A stretch of DNA of 64,000 nt from Balanoglossus misakiensis (GCA_040954595.2 CM082576.2:20460001-20524000), one strand, 5' to 3'. Counted from the first letter of the stretch, positions 37,901 through 52,800 are shown. A program made the numbers and translations. The notes: generated from the sequence alone by a model not told the origin.

Positions 37901-40900
37901 CAGAAATAGGTCAAGGGTCATTGCCAAAATTACCAAAATATTTGTGTCATGTCCTGGCAGCATTGGTACCCATGTCCACAAAATTCATGACTGCGGTGCT
38001 TTGACAAGAGGAGGTATGGGGAATATGCATATATAATTAGTTGTTATAAAACTGGGTCAAAGGTCATGTGAAAATTACCCCGAAAAATTGTGACAACTTC
38101 CGGTCATATGATGACTCATATCCAAAAAAAGAATTTCCATGCTGTCAACATTTTGGCTACAAAACGGAATTTTCACTTTTAAATGGTTTTCCGGAAATCC
38201 AACATGGCCGCCATAATGATCGACCAATCACAATGCACTTCGCAAACTTGATAGGCATAGGTTAGGTGACCACATATCCCAAATCCTGTGACTCGGTAAC
38301 CGCTGGTTCTGGAGAAGAAGATTTTTAAAGTTTTAAGCCGTTTTTCAGAAAAACAATTGTAGCAAAAAAACTTTATGTATGACGTCATGATTTTAATGGG
38401 GTAAAATGATGGACATAAGGTAGGCTACCTGCACACCAAATTTGAACTCGATCGGCCCTGTAGATTTTGAGAAGGAGTAATTTAACGGTTTTCAGAAAAT
38501 CCAATATGGCCGCCAGGTCACGTGACTAATTAAATATTCACGGGCCACTGCACGTCTACTCATTGGCCCCTATCACCCTACCAAGTTTCAGCCCCCTAGG
38601 TGCTGTGGTTTTCCAGATCTACCTGGCCGAATTTTGGGGAAGAAGAAGAAGAAGAATTAAAGCTGCAAGCAGCATTGTCCGGGCCCAAGCTCTATTATCT
38701 GATCTGATTATTAGATATGCACATAATTAATGAGTAGAAACATAATGCTGTGTTTTATCCCATGAAATATCAAGGTTATATCTATGTTTGGTGTTGATAT
38801 AGTGTTAAGTAGGTCAAAGGTCATCTGAGGTCACCCAAAATTTGGGCAGAATATTTTGACCCATAGTGGTCCATGTCCAACAAAAACCAGACCTCTAGCC
38901 CTTTTGGTTAGCCCGTAATTAGGTATGCACATAAATAATGCGTAAAGCAGGTGTCACAGGTGACCCAAAACTTTGGCTTTTCATTATGGCCCCATACCTC
39001 CAAATGCCAAGACTGTACCTGCTTTGGATGCCGATATATGCAAAAGTAGGTCAAAGGTCATCTGAGTTCATCCAAAATTTGGGCAGAAAATTTTGACCCA
39101 TAGTGGTCCATGTCCAACAAAAACCAGACATCTAGCCCTTTTGGTTAGCCCGGAATTAGGTATGCACATAAATAATGAGTAAAGCAGGTGTCACAGGTGA
39201 CCCAAAACTTTGGCTTTTCATTATGGCCCCATACCTCCAAACGCCAAGGCTGTATCTGGTGTGGATGTCGAGATATGCAAAAGTAGGTCAAAGGTCACCC
39301 GAGGTCACCCAACATTTGGGCAAAATATTTTGACCCCATACTGGTCCATGTATAACAAAAACAAAACCTCTAAGGTCTATTGGTTGATCATTAATTAGGT
39401 ATGCGCATATTTAATGAGGTCACCAGAGGTCAAAGGGGTCATGAAAAGTAGCAAAATTTTTTGATCACATACAAATCCACATACATCAAAAACCAAACTT
39501 ATAGCCCTATTGGGTAGCCTGGAATTAGATATGCAGAAAAATGATGCGTCAAAAGTAGGTCAAAGGTCATTGCCAAAATAACCAAAATATTTATAGCTTA
39601 TTCTTGGCATATGATGATTCATATCCATAAAAAGAATTTCTGTGCTATCAATTTTTAGGCTAGAAAGGGAATTTTTACTTTTTAATTGTTTTTCACAAAA
39701 TCCAATATGGCCGCCATAATCTTCGACCAATTACATTCCTCTTCGCAAATTTGATAGACATCTGTTTAATGACCACACACACCAAATCTTGTGACTCAGT
39801 TATCGCCGGTTCTTGAGAAGAAGATTTTTGAAATTTTACTAGGGTTTTACGAAAATCCAATATGGCCGCCATAATCTTCGACCAATCACAATGATCTTCG
39901 CAAACTTGATAGACATCAGTTAGGTGACCACATACCCAAAACCCCGTGTCTTGGTTTTCACTGGTTCTGGAGAAGAAGATTTTTAAAATTTAAGCCAGAT
40001 TTCAGAAAAAAAATTGTAGCAAAAAACTGCAACTTTGTCAGCATAATTTCTAATTACAAAAATGATGGGCAGAAGGTAGTCTACCAGCTTGCCAAATTTG
40101 AAGTCGATCTGACTTGTAGTTTCTGAGATCTGAGATTTGCATTTTTTCAGAAAATCCAAGATGGCCGCCAGGTCACGTGACTAATTAAAAATTCAAGGGT
40201 TCAATGCACGACTACTCATTGACCTTGACCACTGTAGCAAGTTTCAGAAGTGTACCTGCAGCGGTGTCTGAGATCTCGTGGGTCAAAGAATTGACACAAG
40301 AATAAAGAAAGAAAGAAAGTAAAATTCCAACGAAACCAATACGGGCCCAAGCCTGGCTTGGCTTGGGCCCGTAATAAAGAAAAATTCCAACAATACCAAT
40401 AGGGGCACAAGCCCGATAGGCTTGTGCCCCTAACAAACTGGCTGGATTTTCATGTGTGCGCTATTGCCGCCAGGCAACCCTCGGTACGGTTAGCTCACAG
40501 CCTTGTGAAATACCCGGACTGTTAGACAAAAGATGCTTGTTTTGGACGCTGTCAGACTCAGAGGTGCCAAATTCCTGTTTAACTTGTGCAGATGTGTTCC
40601 ATAAATGATTGCTGCGTTCAACCACGTTGCAGTTTTCTCGTCTTCTGCGAGATGTTCTAAGGTGTTTGTGATAACTTCACGCAAAACGCGAGACTTTGCG
40701 TTAGTTTATACACAGTTTATTTGCAAATTGGATTATTGGGATTTACCTGGAAATAATGTATGCAAAAGAACATCATTTCAAGAAAAAACTGGAGTTGCGC
40801 GTCCTTCTTTCTCTAGGGTCCATGGTCAAACAAGTGAGTATATACTTTCAAGACACCCTGCAAACAAACAAGCAATCTTTATTCCGTAGATCTTTAAGCA

Positions 40901-43900
40901 TATTTATGCATTGTATATTTTGATGTGAAACTTCAAATTTTATTGGTCTTGTTGCCAAACTTCTGAAGAAATGAGGATATTGTTTTGAAGGGTATTTTAT
41001 CAGTAGATAACAAATACCATGGCCCTCCATGCAAATACCCACATGGTAAATTAAAACTGTTACAGGTGTATTTGATTTAAGCAATAAAACACCCCCAGCC
41101 ATGGTATACCACGAGATTTTGACCAGTTCACGACATATACGCACGAGCGATAGCGAGTGCGTATATGGAGTTGAACTGGTCAAAATCGAGTGGTATACCA
41201 TGGCTGGGGTTGTTTTATTGCTATTATATTATGCCAGTATATTGAAACTTTGCATAAAACATTTTAAAAAGGCATTTTCTTTGACTATGATATATGACTG
41301 TGGTATATGGCTAATATATCCTGGTCACGTGTCGTGTCTCGACCAATCAAATAGCGTGATTTACACCTTCAATATACTGGTATAATATAATTCCACATAT
41401 GGATTACATGTGGGATAATATTGGGTGCTGGCAGTTTCAGTAAATGAACTGCTCTTAAAAGTTGGGTGTCAGGGCACCCTTGACTTCTTATTGTTCAGTT
41501 ATACATTTAGGAGGCTCAGTTATAGGAGAACCCGATAGAACCACAGCTGTAGGAATTAGGGAAATGGTCATACCCTAAAAAACTTATGTCACTACTATTT
41601 TTTTTTCATGCCATTGAAACAGAACAAACTCCATGTAGGCCAAGTCCATGCCTGAACAATGGGCGGTGTACTCAGCTGTCTTGTACAACTTATGAGTGTA
41701 CTTGTCCAGGATGTTTCACCGGCACACACTGCAGCCAGTGTAAAACTCATTAAAACAAACATTTGTCATGCAGGAACTAACATTTACAATCATGTCTCAA
41801 TACATTGTCTGTTGGTCATACTTTATATTTTCATCTTCAGCATCACACCTTGGTCCTTGGGAATCGGTCACCTCAAAAATGATGTACAGCTGAAAGAAAA
41901 CATGTTTATTTGAAGAAAAAACTGTTGATCGTTCATGAAAATTTTCCCTACACAAGATACATATACAGAGATTTTCATAGCCCCATAAGTGCGTCCCAGA
42001 ATGAGCAAGTTGTTTTTGGAAGTGAAGTTCCGTTCAGTATTTACAGTAATGGTAATGATGATGTTTTCATCAAACAGATTTTGAAAGTAAATATTGCTGA
42101 GATAACATTAGGTTGCACTTTTTATTGCAGTCCAAGATCCAGGCCAGCGAAACAGCTGTCTCAACGGGGCTGTATGTAATGCAGTGGCCAACTCCTGCAC
42201 GGCATATACCTGTGCCTGTACTGGTTGCTATGAGGGTAACCGTTGTGAAATATGTAAGTTTCTGACGTACCGTAAATGACAATCTTTTGGGCACTTTCTC
42301 TTCATGGCAATTGAATTGTGTGGTAACTTCTCATTTCTAAAATTTCCCCAAGAGAAAAGAAAGGAAAAGGAAACAGAAATTTCATTTGTATGTCCGTGCA
42401 ATTTAGGATAGGCACGAACTTGTGAGGAAGTGTACGAAGTTGGATGTTTTCATCACTCAAATATACAAGAGTTGCCTCTTGAAGACTAGTGTCTGTAGAG
42501 ATAATTGTGCATGTGAGGTAATCTCTCCTAAGGTGGTGCACACCTCTTAGTATTAAGTAAAAGAGACGTCCTTAATTATCCTTACTATTTGGCTTGAAAA
42601 ATCAATCTTACTAGGTGTTCTGATTAGAGAGGTGTCCATAAAGTCAGGTTTTACTGTATTACCCAAAATAGAGACATTGTCCCTTCATCATATACTTAAT
42701 GCGTGTTCTGGGTATGGTTCCAGTATAATGCTTGTGTCAAAGGATTTTGTTGTGGTGCAGGAATCATCTTTGGTTGAGGTGTAGCCATCTGCATTTCATG
42801 TGTTTTAAACTATTTTTTTTTCTGATTGTCATTAACCCATGTGATCAGAATCCGTGTCAAAATGGAGGCTATTGTTCCAAAACACCAAATTCTTATACTG
42901 ACTACACCTGTTACTGCCAGTAGTGTTGGACTGGGGCCATCTGTGCCGTAGGTGTGTCGAATTACTGTTTTATGACACAGCGTGGTATATAAACCCTCAT
43001 TTTTGGTATTCTCAATGTGATAGATGGACCCATACACCAATAAATGGGGTGGAAGCATTACTAAGTTTCATCCTTTCAAAATTTGCTGATGTAGGGTCAA
43101 AATTGAGTGTGAGGTGCATGTTAAAAAGGAAAGCCTTCTGTATCATGTTGATGGCACATTTTTTTAATTTTTCAAGATTCTTACAGAAAAATCCTAGCAA
43201 TAGCATCATTATGTTATTTTAAATGTAAAGGTTTGAAACAAGGAATGAAGACATTGCTCACATATTTAAACGAAATGAACATCACAAGTACATGTACAAG
43301 TTTTTGACAAGCAGGTAATTGATACTTTCATTTTTGTTTTGGCAGCCATTGATCAGTTATACCCTATGCCTTGTCAAAATGGTGGCACATGCGTTGCGTG
43401 AGACGGCTGTTTCCTGTTTGACTGTATGTGTACCGAATGCTTCACTGGTGCCACATGTACAATGCGTAAGTACTAACCAATATTATTTTATTCAATGCAA
43501 AACACTTGTTATATATTATATAATATAAGTACGGTACACATATTAAAGCCCTGGTAACTCAAACTTTGGGCTAGCTTAATGTTATCACTATTTTTGTTTT
43601 CGGTTGCAACTGTGGTTTCTTGTCACACTCTAAAGGATTTCACAGCATTTGGTTTTTCAAAACAGCCCTTTGGTTGTTGTCATGTATACATGTACATGAC
43701 TGTGGAGTGTAGTTTGTAGATTCTGTAATTTTGACAATATCTTGACTGCACATCCCACAGCTGTCAACCAGTGTCAACCCATCCAGTGTCGGAATGGTGG
43801 AAACTGTGTGCTGACGCCCAATTGGTGTACTGAATTCACATGCTCCTGTACAAGCTGTTACTCCGGCGATTTATGTCAGACATGTGAGTGATTTTAAATT

Positions 43901-46900
43901 TCAGATGAAGAGGAACATAATAACATAACACATAATCGGCTTGCAGTTGGTTTCTTCCAACCTGTATCAAACAGTGAATAACGACACAATTTTGGGGAAA
44001 TTTATTAAGAATGTGTGTGCCATAAAAGGGGATTGTGTATTTGACCAAATAACAACCTGCACCGTATGGTACACTAAGACACTATTACACCTGTGTCAAA
44101 ATTTCATTACGTTTCTTTTGTTGAACATGGAAGAAATTTGTCACAGTGATGTTCTGTTGACCAACTGAGATTTTTACCACTCAACCCTGACTGCACAAAT
44201 CTGTTTAAAGTATATGTAGTAAATATTAACTGTACACAATTTATATCACTTTCTCTTCTGTGCACAGATTTGAATCCGTGTCAGCCCAACCCTTGTCTAA
44301 ACAGTGGATTCTGCCAGCAAGTGTCCTGCACCGAGTTCAGATGCCAGAGTCCACGCTGTTTCATCGGAACCACGTGCGCTGAACGTAAGCAAACCAGTGT
44401 CAGATTTCCCGCACAAAGTAGAAATCGCTGGGCTTTGTCATTGATATTGTCTCAATAAAGTTGCCTGTGATTGTGCAGCTAACCAAGAGACTTATATGCA
44501 CTACGGTAGCCATGATGAATACTTTCATTGACTCAAATGCTCATCAGTGTAGATGTTGCTATTTTTCCAACCGTAAATTGAAACATCAGAAAGTTATGAC
44601 ATCAACTACCCCCACCCCCACCCCACCCACCCCCAACTAGTAAATATTATAAGATTCAGTAATTATGATAAAGATGGTAGCACCAAGCTTGGATCAAGTG
44701 GTCTTCATTATCCTTCACACATGAACATGATCACACGGATGTGCAATCTTCTGACAGTCTGCTACAGATTTCACTTCCCACTCAAGTGTGTAAGACCCTA
44801 ATGTGATACTTTTCATTTCTCTCACCCTTAGCGATCAACCAGTGTCTTCTAAACCCATGTCTGAATAACGGAGTGTATCAGCCACTTCAAGGCTCCTGCT
44901 CAATCTACACCTGCAACTGTCCAACCTGCTACACTGGGCAAACATGTGTTACATGTAAGTCACAAGTTTTTAGGTCCCATTGGTATGTACCATGGGAACT
45001 TATGGGATTGGTTACGTCTGTATGTATGGATGGATGGATGGATGTATGTCTGTATGTCCGTCCACATAAAAAAACTTGAAAACCGCAGCGCGTTTGACCT
45101 CGATATTTGGCGTGTAGATGCAGGCAGGGCTGTAGATGGGAGTTTGTTCAAATGAAGATGTCATTGCCAAAAATATGCAAATTAGCTGGGAAAATGTGAA
45201 ATTGGTCAAAACTCAAAAACTGGACAACCACTGGTCATATTGATTTGAAAAATGGTATGCATGTACCTTATATCAACCTCATACAACCCTGTATGTTTTG
45301 AGCTAATATTATCGATTTCCTATTTTTTTTGCATTTTTTTGTATTTTTCCATGTTATTGGTAAAAGTCTTTGAAATTTAGTATGAAGCCTCCTAATGTTG
45401 TCTAAGTAACCATAGTTTTGTTCAAATTGTTGCAAAATTTGCATATCTATAATTTTGAGCATTATTTGCCATTTTTGGTCAAAAAATGTTTTTCTTTAAA
45501 ACCTCATGCCAGATTGCTTTGCAATTTGGTAGGCATGTTCGTAGGGGTAACCTAAATAATATGTTGTAAAAAATGTGATATTTGCATAAATGTGTTATCG
45601 GGGAAACTTTTGCAATTTTTGTCAAAAATTGTTTTCACTGAAACCACTTGTCCTATTGCATTGAACTTAGGCAGCATGTTCCTTGTAGTGATTGAAGTAA
45701 GATATTGTACAATTTTGGTGATATTTTCATATTTGTGTTTTTGCCACTTTTGAACAAATATTTTCTGTGAAACTGCTTGTTGGATTGCTTTGAAATTAGT
45801 TTTTTCTCTGATTGCTTTGAAATTTAGGATATAATTTCATAACACATACCTGTATATGTGCAACTTTTATTCAATTCTGAGATCAGAAAGATTAAATATT
45901 TAGCGAGTTTTTTTGGTAAGTTTCTTTGTTTTTGGTTAGCAAATCTTCTCCTAAACAAATTGTCCAGTTGTTTTTAAAGTTACTATTTACAAGGAGTTGT
46001 TACCTCGAACAAAGACATGTTTACATAACTTAAATAGGCCAGCTGTTACAGAGACCACCAGCTATCACATTTTAATTACCAGTGGCAGGTCAGTGTGTGT
46101 CTGTTCCAGGGCTGACTGAAAGAAGTTGCTTCGCATATGTGTTTGTGTACAGACAATTTTTGGTCAATTTCTTTTTCTAGCACCACTTGTAAGACTGCCA
46201 TGACACATGACAGTTTATTGGGCATGTTCCTTGTTAATGTTTTTACATTGCATATTTCTATATGGTCAGATCATAAGTGCTTGCAAATGTCACCTGTAAT
46301 TTTTATTCTGCTGTGTCACTGTTTCCGCATAATCCTCAAATGTCATCAGATCTCCGAATGTGATGAAAACAGTGTGTTTTGAGTGGGTTTTTTTAATGAC
46401 CTTTTGGGTTAAAAGTGGCAAAAATGGCAATTTTGTCTTCAAAGGGGTCAATAAGACTGACTTTTTTGGAATCAGCACCATTTTTTACATTGAATGGACT
46501 AGTCTGCTCAAACTTTCCTTACCAAAAATTCTGTTTAATCTTCTGTAACATGTATACTAGTGTACATGTAGCTGCCTGATAGTTTGCCCTGTGTGTGTAA
46601 TTGCTGAGTGACATAACGCATTCTGTGATTGATGCAGTCACGTAACCACCAATCGAACGATTGTTATAAGGAGAACTGCACGACCTTTAACCGCATTAGC
46701 ATACCTGATTTTTAGGGCTCGATATTACCTCTGAGGACGCAATATTTAAGTTGAAGTTTTTTTATTTTATCATATTAGAGCAAGAAGACTTGTCTTTTAT
46801 GTAAAAGAAGTAGACCCTAATATACAGAGTGCATTTTGAAACGATAGGCAGTTCCGGCCCATAGCCTAATTCTTCATTTTTCTGTCATGCGTAGGAATTG

Positions 46901-49780
46901 ATTAGTGCTAACAACCCATGTCAAAATGGCAGCACTTGCCAACCCTAACCTCGTGTGTGGCATTGACGTGCACCTGCCAAGGATGCTTTACTGGGAGCGC
47001 TGTGAAAATTGTCAGTCAGTTTCTTTTGTCAAATTAATCAATATGTGTGGGACTGCTATACATGTATATAAAACAGAATACTGCGATGGAAAATTCTATA
47101 ACTTAATGTTTCAGTGGATATATGACTTAAAGTTAGCAGTATGCAGTGAATTCAACAGAAAGTGTAATTTCCTCTTGTGTGAGCTCTGTGCGACTGTGCC
47201 AATGAAAATCTCACCACAAACAAAAATGACAGGTATACACTGTATATTAGCAGCTTTGTCTCTGTAATAGCCATAGTGTTTTGAAGTTGAAAACTTGCAA
47301 AGTGTGCAGTTTTATTCACACTACAAAGGAAACATTGTTGAAACGGATTATCTGTGTACATTGTCAAACTGTACACTTGTCGCGAGATTTATTCTCAATT
47401 ATATTACTAGTATATCATGCTACCGTCTGCAACTCTGATTGGACGAGAGCTAAATCCAGCGATGCTAAAATACTCAATAATGCACTGCTGGCAGTGGTAA
47501 AACGGGCTTTCTGTTTGCCACATGGGTTTGTTCTTTAGGTTGTTGTATGTGTTTACACCCATCATGTTTATTGTAGAACCAGGGTCGATCAGTGAGGCAA
47601 CTGCTGTTTGTTCTATCTGCACTGTTACTCGAGGCCTCCTGCCATTTGATTGTTGTACAGTGAAGCAGTATTCATCTCCCGAGCTGTCTTCCACTTTATG
47701 CACAGCTTTGACAGTTTTATCCTTGTCTACCCTATTTGCCTTGCCTTTTGAATGGTAGCATTTGGCTAAATGGTTAGGTTTGCCACACTTCCTGCATGAC
47801 TTGCCTTTAGCTGGACATACTGAGTCATGTGGTACCATTATTAAAATTGGGGCCAGTCATCAAAACGTAAGTGAGCCAAAAAACTACAGGTCAGATAAAT
47901 TGTTTTCTCGTAAATTCAACATTAGAATCAAATTTGGCGTTGGAAACAAACGGCGGGTCGCCAGTTCCTGGTCTGGAGGCTGGTAGAGTCACGTCTTGAA
48001 GACTGGCCCCTATTTTAATAATGGCATTGTCATGACCGGCCAACCTTTGACCTCGGAGACCACAATGTAGAGCTATCGATCAGCTTTTCGCGTTTCAATC
48101 AAACATTGCAATCACGGGCTAAAATCACTAACTAGTTGATACCTTTTTCGGTGTTTCATCTAACCTTTGAAAGGAGTATAATAAAAATGAAATGACCGCA
48201 CGTAATGTGCATTTCTTGTTCACGTGTGGGGACTATATGTGTGCGTAATGATCCAAATGCAAGGGGTCGTGTGAACAGGCCTTAAATAATGAGTTTGCGT
48301 TAAATAATGAGTTTGCGTTAAATAATAAGTTGACAAACGGCGCGAGTGCATTTTTTCATGGTTTAGAAATCACTTATTTATATATAATTCATTATATAAT
48401 GTAAATCACTCATGATATATATATAATAGACTTGCACTTAAATTATTTATAAATCACTCATGATATATATATAATACACTTAATTTTTTTTTATTTATAA
48501 ATAATTAATTATATATAAATAATTATGTACATCACTCATGATATATATATAATAGACTGACACTGACATTGTTTATAAATAATTTATTATATATAAATAA
48601 AAGAGCATAAAATACATTTTATGTATATAATTGAATCGACTTGAAATTATTTATAAATAAATTGTCAGGACTTAAATGGTTTGCAAATCTATAATTACAT
48701 ACATATAAGTATGTTAAATAACGACTTTTGAACAAATAATTTAGCTAAATAATAAGTTAACACATGGCACCCCATACAAACATTACGTCCAGTCCAAATA
48801 TTCTGCCAATTTTACATCCAATGCATTCAAATAGTGGACTGCTTCGCTTTCATCAAGTTTTCATGTGCATCGTATAAGTAGACTTTTGTTTTGTCCCGTC
48901 TTTTCACCGAATTTGCTCTTTTCCAAATCTCCGACACAGACTATGATCGTCACATTCTTGTCTGTTGTTAGAACAGCACACTGCCATATGGCATTGACTG
49001 TATACAGTTTCTGTTACCAATATCTCTGGTTTGGCATTTTCCTGTCCTCAATCTTTTGCCAGGGATTTTTGTGTCCCCAACCCGCGTGAGAATCCCACGT
49101 CTTTGAAGGTATGACTGTGACTATAAGATTCTATAAATCTCTGTTTATTTTCAGCACAAACATCATGTGCTGATTGCCCAGCTGGTAACCAATGTCCAAA
49201 TGGTAACACTGTGATTTTATGCTCGGCTGGTTATTACAGTTCGGCCTTGGACAAAGGATGTCTCGCTGTACCTCTTGCATAACAGGTAAACTTCTACCCA
49301 CCAACCTTTATTTCCAACATCAAACATTAGGTCAGGTAATTTACTAACTGAAAAATAGGATGGGAACATTTTCCATTTCTGTATTTAAAATTTACTGATA
49401 TAATATATGAATGAAAAAATGACAATTTTTCCAAATTTGAATAGACCTCTATTTATGAAAATAATTAAAATTTGCGCCAATTTTTTACAGTGGTATTCAA
49501 AGGTTAACTTGGTGTGTATATTCTTTGTTTGATTTACAGATCAGCCGGTGCTGAACAGTGTACTATTTGTGAGCAAGGGTACGCCTGCACAGATCCCAGT
49601 GCATCGCAATTCAAGTGTACCAAGGGTTACGTGTCATTGGCTGGTGCAACAAACTGTACCAGATGTACAAATGGTAAGATTGTGGTACTTGTTCAGTTTG
49701 CTGTGTGATGAAACTGAGTGGTATGTGTGTATGCATGTATGTGTTTACAACAGATTTTCAAGTCAGTGCGACTGGGGTTA

Positions 49781-49812
<32 letters not shown>

Positions 49813-52800
49813 TACAACAGATTATCAACTCAGTGCGAAATCTTGCGAGACCCGGTTAGCCATGTGAGATCTCGCAGAGTCTTATGATATTCAGAAAATG
49901 GTTGATTAGAAATGACGTTTAATGTCCTCCAAAGAATTTTCTACATGCCCGTATACTTGTCTCAGAATTATGAAGTGAATCATCTCAAGTAATTTGTTAT
50001 TTTAAATGACACTGTATCACAAATACTTCACTAAAAACCTCATTTTCTTTAATCAGATGAAATAAGTGAGGAGCCTGCACGCACATCCCGTCTTCTGTGC
50101 CCTGCTGGACAATCGTGTTCAGATCCAATGTAAGATCCGCTTGACTGTGGCAATGGTGAATATGCTATGGAAGGCGACGGCACATGCACGCCTTGTCCAG
50201 CAGGATCCAAGTGTCCAACCATGTCACCCGTAGTTGATTGTTCAACAGTTACTGGTAAGTTGGGCTGCAAATTACTCTTATGACTTCCCTGTGTTATAGC
50301 ATGACATACACAGAAAATTAAACTGTTATGCTCATTGGAGTTGATATTGTGATGCACTTTGAAAAACACAATGATTCCACTGAAGAGGTATTGTACAGTA
50401 ACACCTGTGATTACGGACATCTCTCTAATAAGGGATCGTTGGACCAAACCAATCGTTCTTTGAATTTTTTCTGTGATAGGTTCATACTCGCTAGGTTCGG
50501 CCAAGTCCTTCTGGTTATGAATGCACAACTACAAATGTCACACAGTGCGCTACAGGGAAGTAAAGTGTTGAAGGAGGTAAGTCTTGAAATCTCTTTTCTT
50601 CTGGTCTCGATTTGAACATGGTTCCACAAGTTGTTTACATCACTTGTAGTTTTACATATTTTTTTAGTTCAACAGCTATGCTATACATGGTGTCCTGAGA
50701 AGTCGACCAGTATGAGAAGTCGGTATCGGCCAGTACGAGAAGTCGGCCTGTGGGAGAGAACCCTGGTACTTTGTGTTATATATAACTGTTTCACTACGAA
50801 ATGTTTCCTTGATGTACAGGAGCTGAGATATTTGTACAAATAGCCGATGAATTTTAAAACTGTCTGTTCACTTTTCATGTACGTCACCGGGGTACGTCAA
50901 CATCAGTCACCTGCACTTCTTGAGCTGCGCCAGTAGTCTGTTCCTTGTCACGTTTGTTTGTTTGTTTGTTTGGTGTTGTCTCAGAAAGTATGAATATACA
51001 CATACATCTTCTATGTATTTTAGTAGGCTTTGAAACAACTCCCTTTAATCAGAAATGTCACAGGAATTTGGCGAACAACCTAAGCTCCTTACGCGGATAC
51101 GGGGATGGGGAACTGGTACGGATGCCAGACGCCATTATTTGAAATGACGCCATTGTGTTGTCAAGAATTTGGGAAATCCGTCCAAATGAAAATATTTAGT
51201 GCAATTATATTTTATTAAGTGTTGTTATAAGTAATCTGGGTCATCACTGCACTATTCGGGTACAAGTTCAACAACTGGCCGACTTCTCATACGCGCGTAG
51301 TGGCTGACTTCTAATCTGGCCGACTTCTCATGTATTCCTATACATTAGTGAAAATTGGGGAAACTGGTGTTTTCAGACAACTTATGAAGTCCCTTTCGCA
51401 ATATTAACTCTAAAACAGCGGGTGATATTCCTTTTAAAATTTAACCAAATAAGCATACTTGAACTCTGTCATATCGGCAAAACACTCACTACACAAGCTG
51501 CTGTTATTCTACAGACATGACATGTGCTGATTGCGGCGTAGGTAACTACTGTCCAGATGGGTCAGACAGCCCCATTCCTTGTCCATCAAGTTATTATGCT
51601 GACACAGCCACAGAAGTATCCTGTACCCCTTGCGATCCAGGCTGTCAGTGTGCAGCAACATCACCCACTTGCCTGCACATCAAGAACCTACTCTCTGGGA
51701 CCATCAACAACATGTACTCCCCTTCTACCAGGTTTGTAGTCGTCTTAGTCGTAAAAACATATTTAAGGTGTTGGGCACCTCGAAATAAAGGGTCGTCTGA
51801 TCATGTTAAAATTAATACTGATGATACTATGACTTCTAAACATTTAATCTATGGAATAAAAATTGGGGGTCAACCATCTAGAGTTTTGAAAAAGCGCCCT
51901 TTATCTAGCACCTCTTTCAGATTTTGCCAGGCTCGTAGATTTTTGTAAAATGGCCTCAAAAATAAGAATTTTGGAAGGTTTGTCATATTTTTTCACCATT
52001 GTAGAATCTAAATGTTCTGAATTATTTTATTTTTAGCAATTTTGAGATTGCTTCATGTTCAGTATGATAATCGCATGTCAATACAACTGTTACATTAAAG
52101 GAAAAGTTCAAATCCGCCTAAAACCACATTGCATTGGTACCTAGTTAAGTTGTCCTCACTTCTGACGCAAAATTTTGATGTGCAATGCACGTGTCTGTGA
52201 AATTGACGAATAAAAAAATTGTATACCAGTGCAAAATTAAAAACTCCCTGTGCAGCCTTCTTGGCAACTGCATGCTGGGAAAAGTACTCGGATGATGACG
52301 AAAAAGTTTCGGGGTTCCGGGTAGTGCTACCCCGGAATACAATGTTGGGTGCAGACTCCAACTATGGAAAAGAGATGCAGAATGTCATGTGATATAGTAG
52401 TGAAAACAAATACACGTTGGTTCACGTATTTCAGCTCTCAGCAATCAGGGTGCATTAAAAGGCCTTGATTGGTGTGATATTCACAATTGATGATTATAAA
52501 TACTTACAGTTGTATACTGTTTTATTTTGTAAATATTGTGTACATTTGCAGCAATGAATCCGTGCGAACACAAACCTTAACCCATGCCGGAATGCTGGTA
52601 CTTGCCAAGCAATCCAGGGATCTTGTACAGGCGTCACATGTCTATGTGCTGGCTGCTACCTGGGCTTCACATGTGAAACACGTGAGTACAGTACTTTGTC
52701 ATTTATTAAAAAATCTAAGTGCTGAGGTACATTGTAGTAATAATAGCAGGTGTAGTCATTATCATCATCATCATCATCTTTAAGTCAGTCATATGATCGG

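Larger units (their letters stand above)
38657..40374 (+). mobile_element. Inner nested element of the same family (1718 bp)
   Basis: It starts with the same TTAAAGCTGCAAGCAGC as the outer element and was inserted after the (GAA)n run of that element. It ends with its own 12-bp-stem hairpin plus TAA. Its 5' subterminal motif CGGGCCCAAGC (38680-38690) differs from the outer one and matches its own hairpin instead. Inside are about two and a half copies of a 237-bp tandem repeat (38811, 39048, 39285) and blocks related to the outer element. Confidence 0.75.
37452..40433 (+). mobile_element. Outer non-autonomous element with matched ends (1264 bp plus nested copy), private to unit 3
   Basis: It starts TTAAAGCTGCAAGCAGC and ends with a 12-bp-stem hairpin followed by TAA. 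The empty site in unit 2 shows insertion into TTTATAAA/CAAACTGG with no target duplication beyond a 2-bp ambiguity. The 5' subterminal motif GGGGCACAAGC (37475-37485) is the exact inverse of the last 11 bases of the hairpin. It has no open frame of significant size. The lack of target duplication and the 3' hairpin suggest a rolling-circle (Helitron/Helentron-like) origin, which is inference. A related element is nested at 38657-40374. Confidence 0.75.
37049..40809 (+). repeat. Direct repeat R-M-R split by the nested elements, unit 3
   Basis: Repeats lie at 37049-37293 and 40565-40809. The middle segment is interrupted at 37451/40434 by the nested insertion. Confidence 0.8.

Noticed and set aside
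37452-40433. Classical Helitron with CTRR 3' end
   Set aside because: The outer element ends CTAA but the inner one ends GTAA, and the 5' end is not TC. Only a looser Helentron-like idea is kept.
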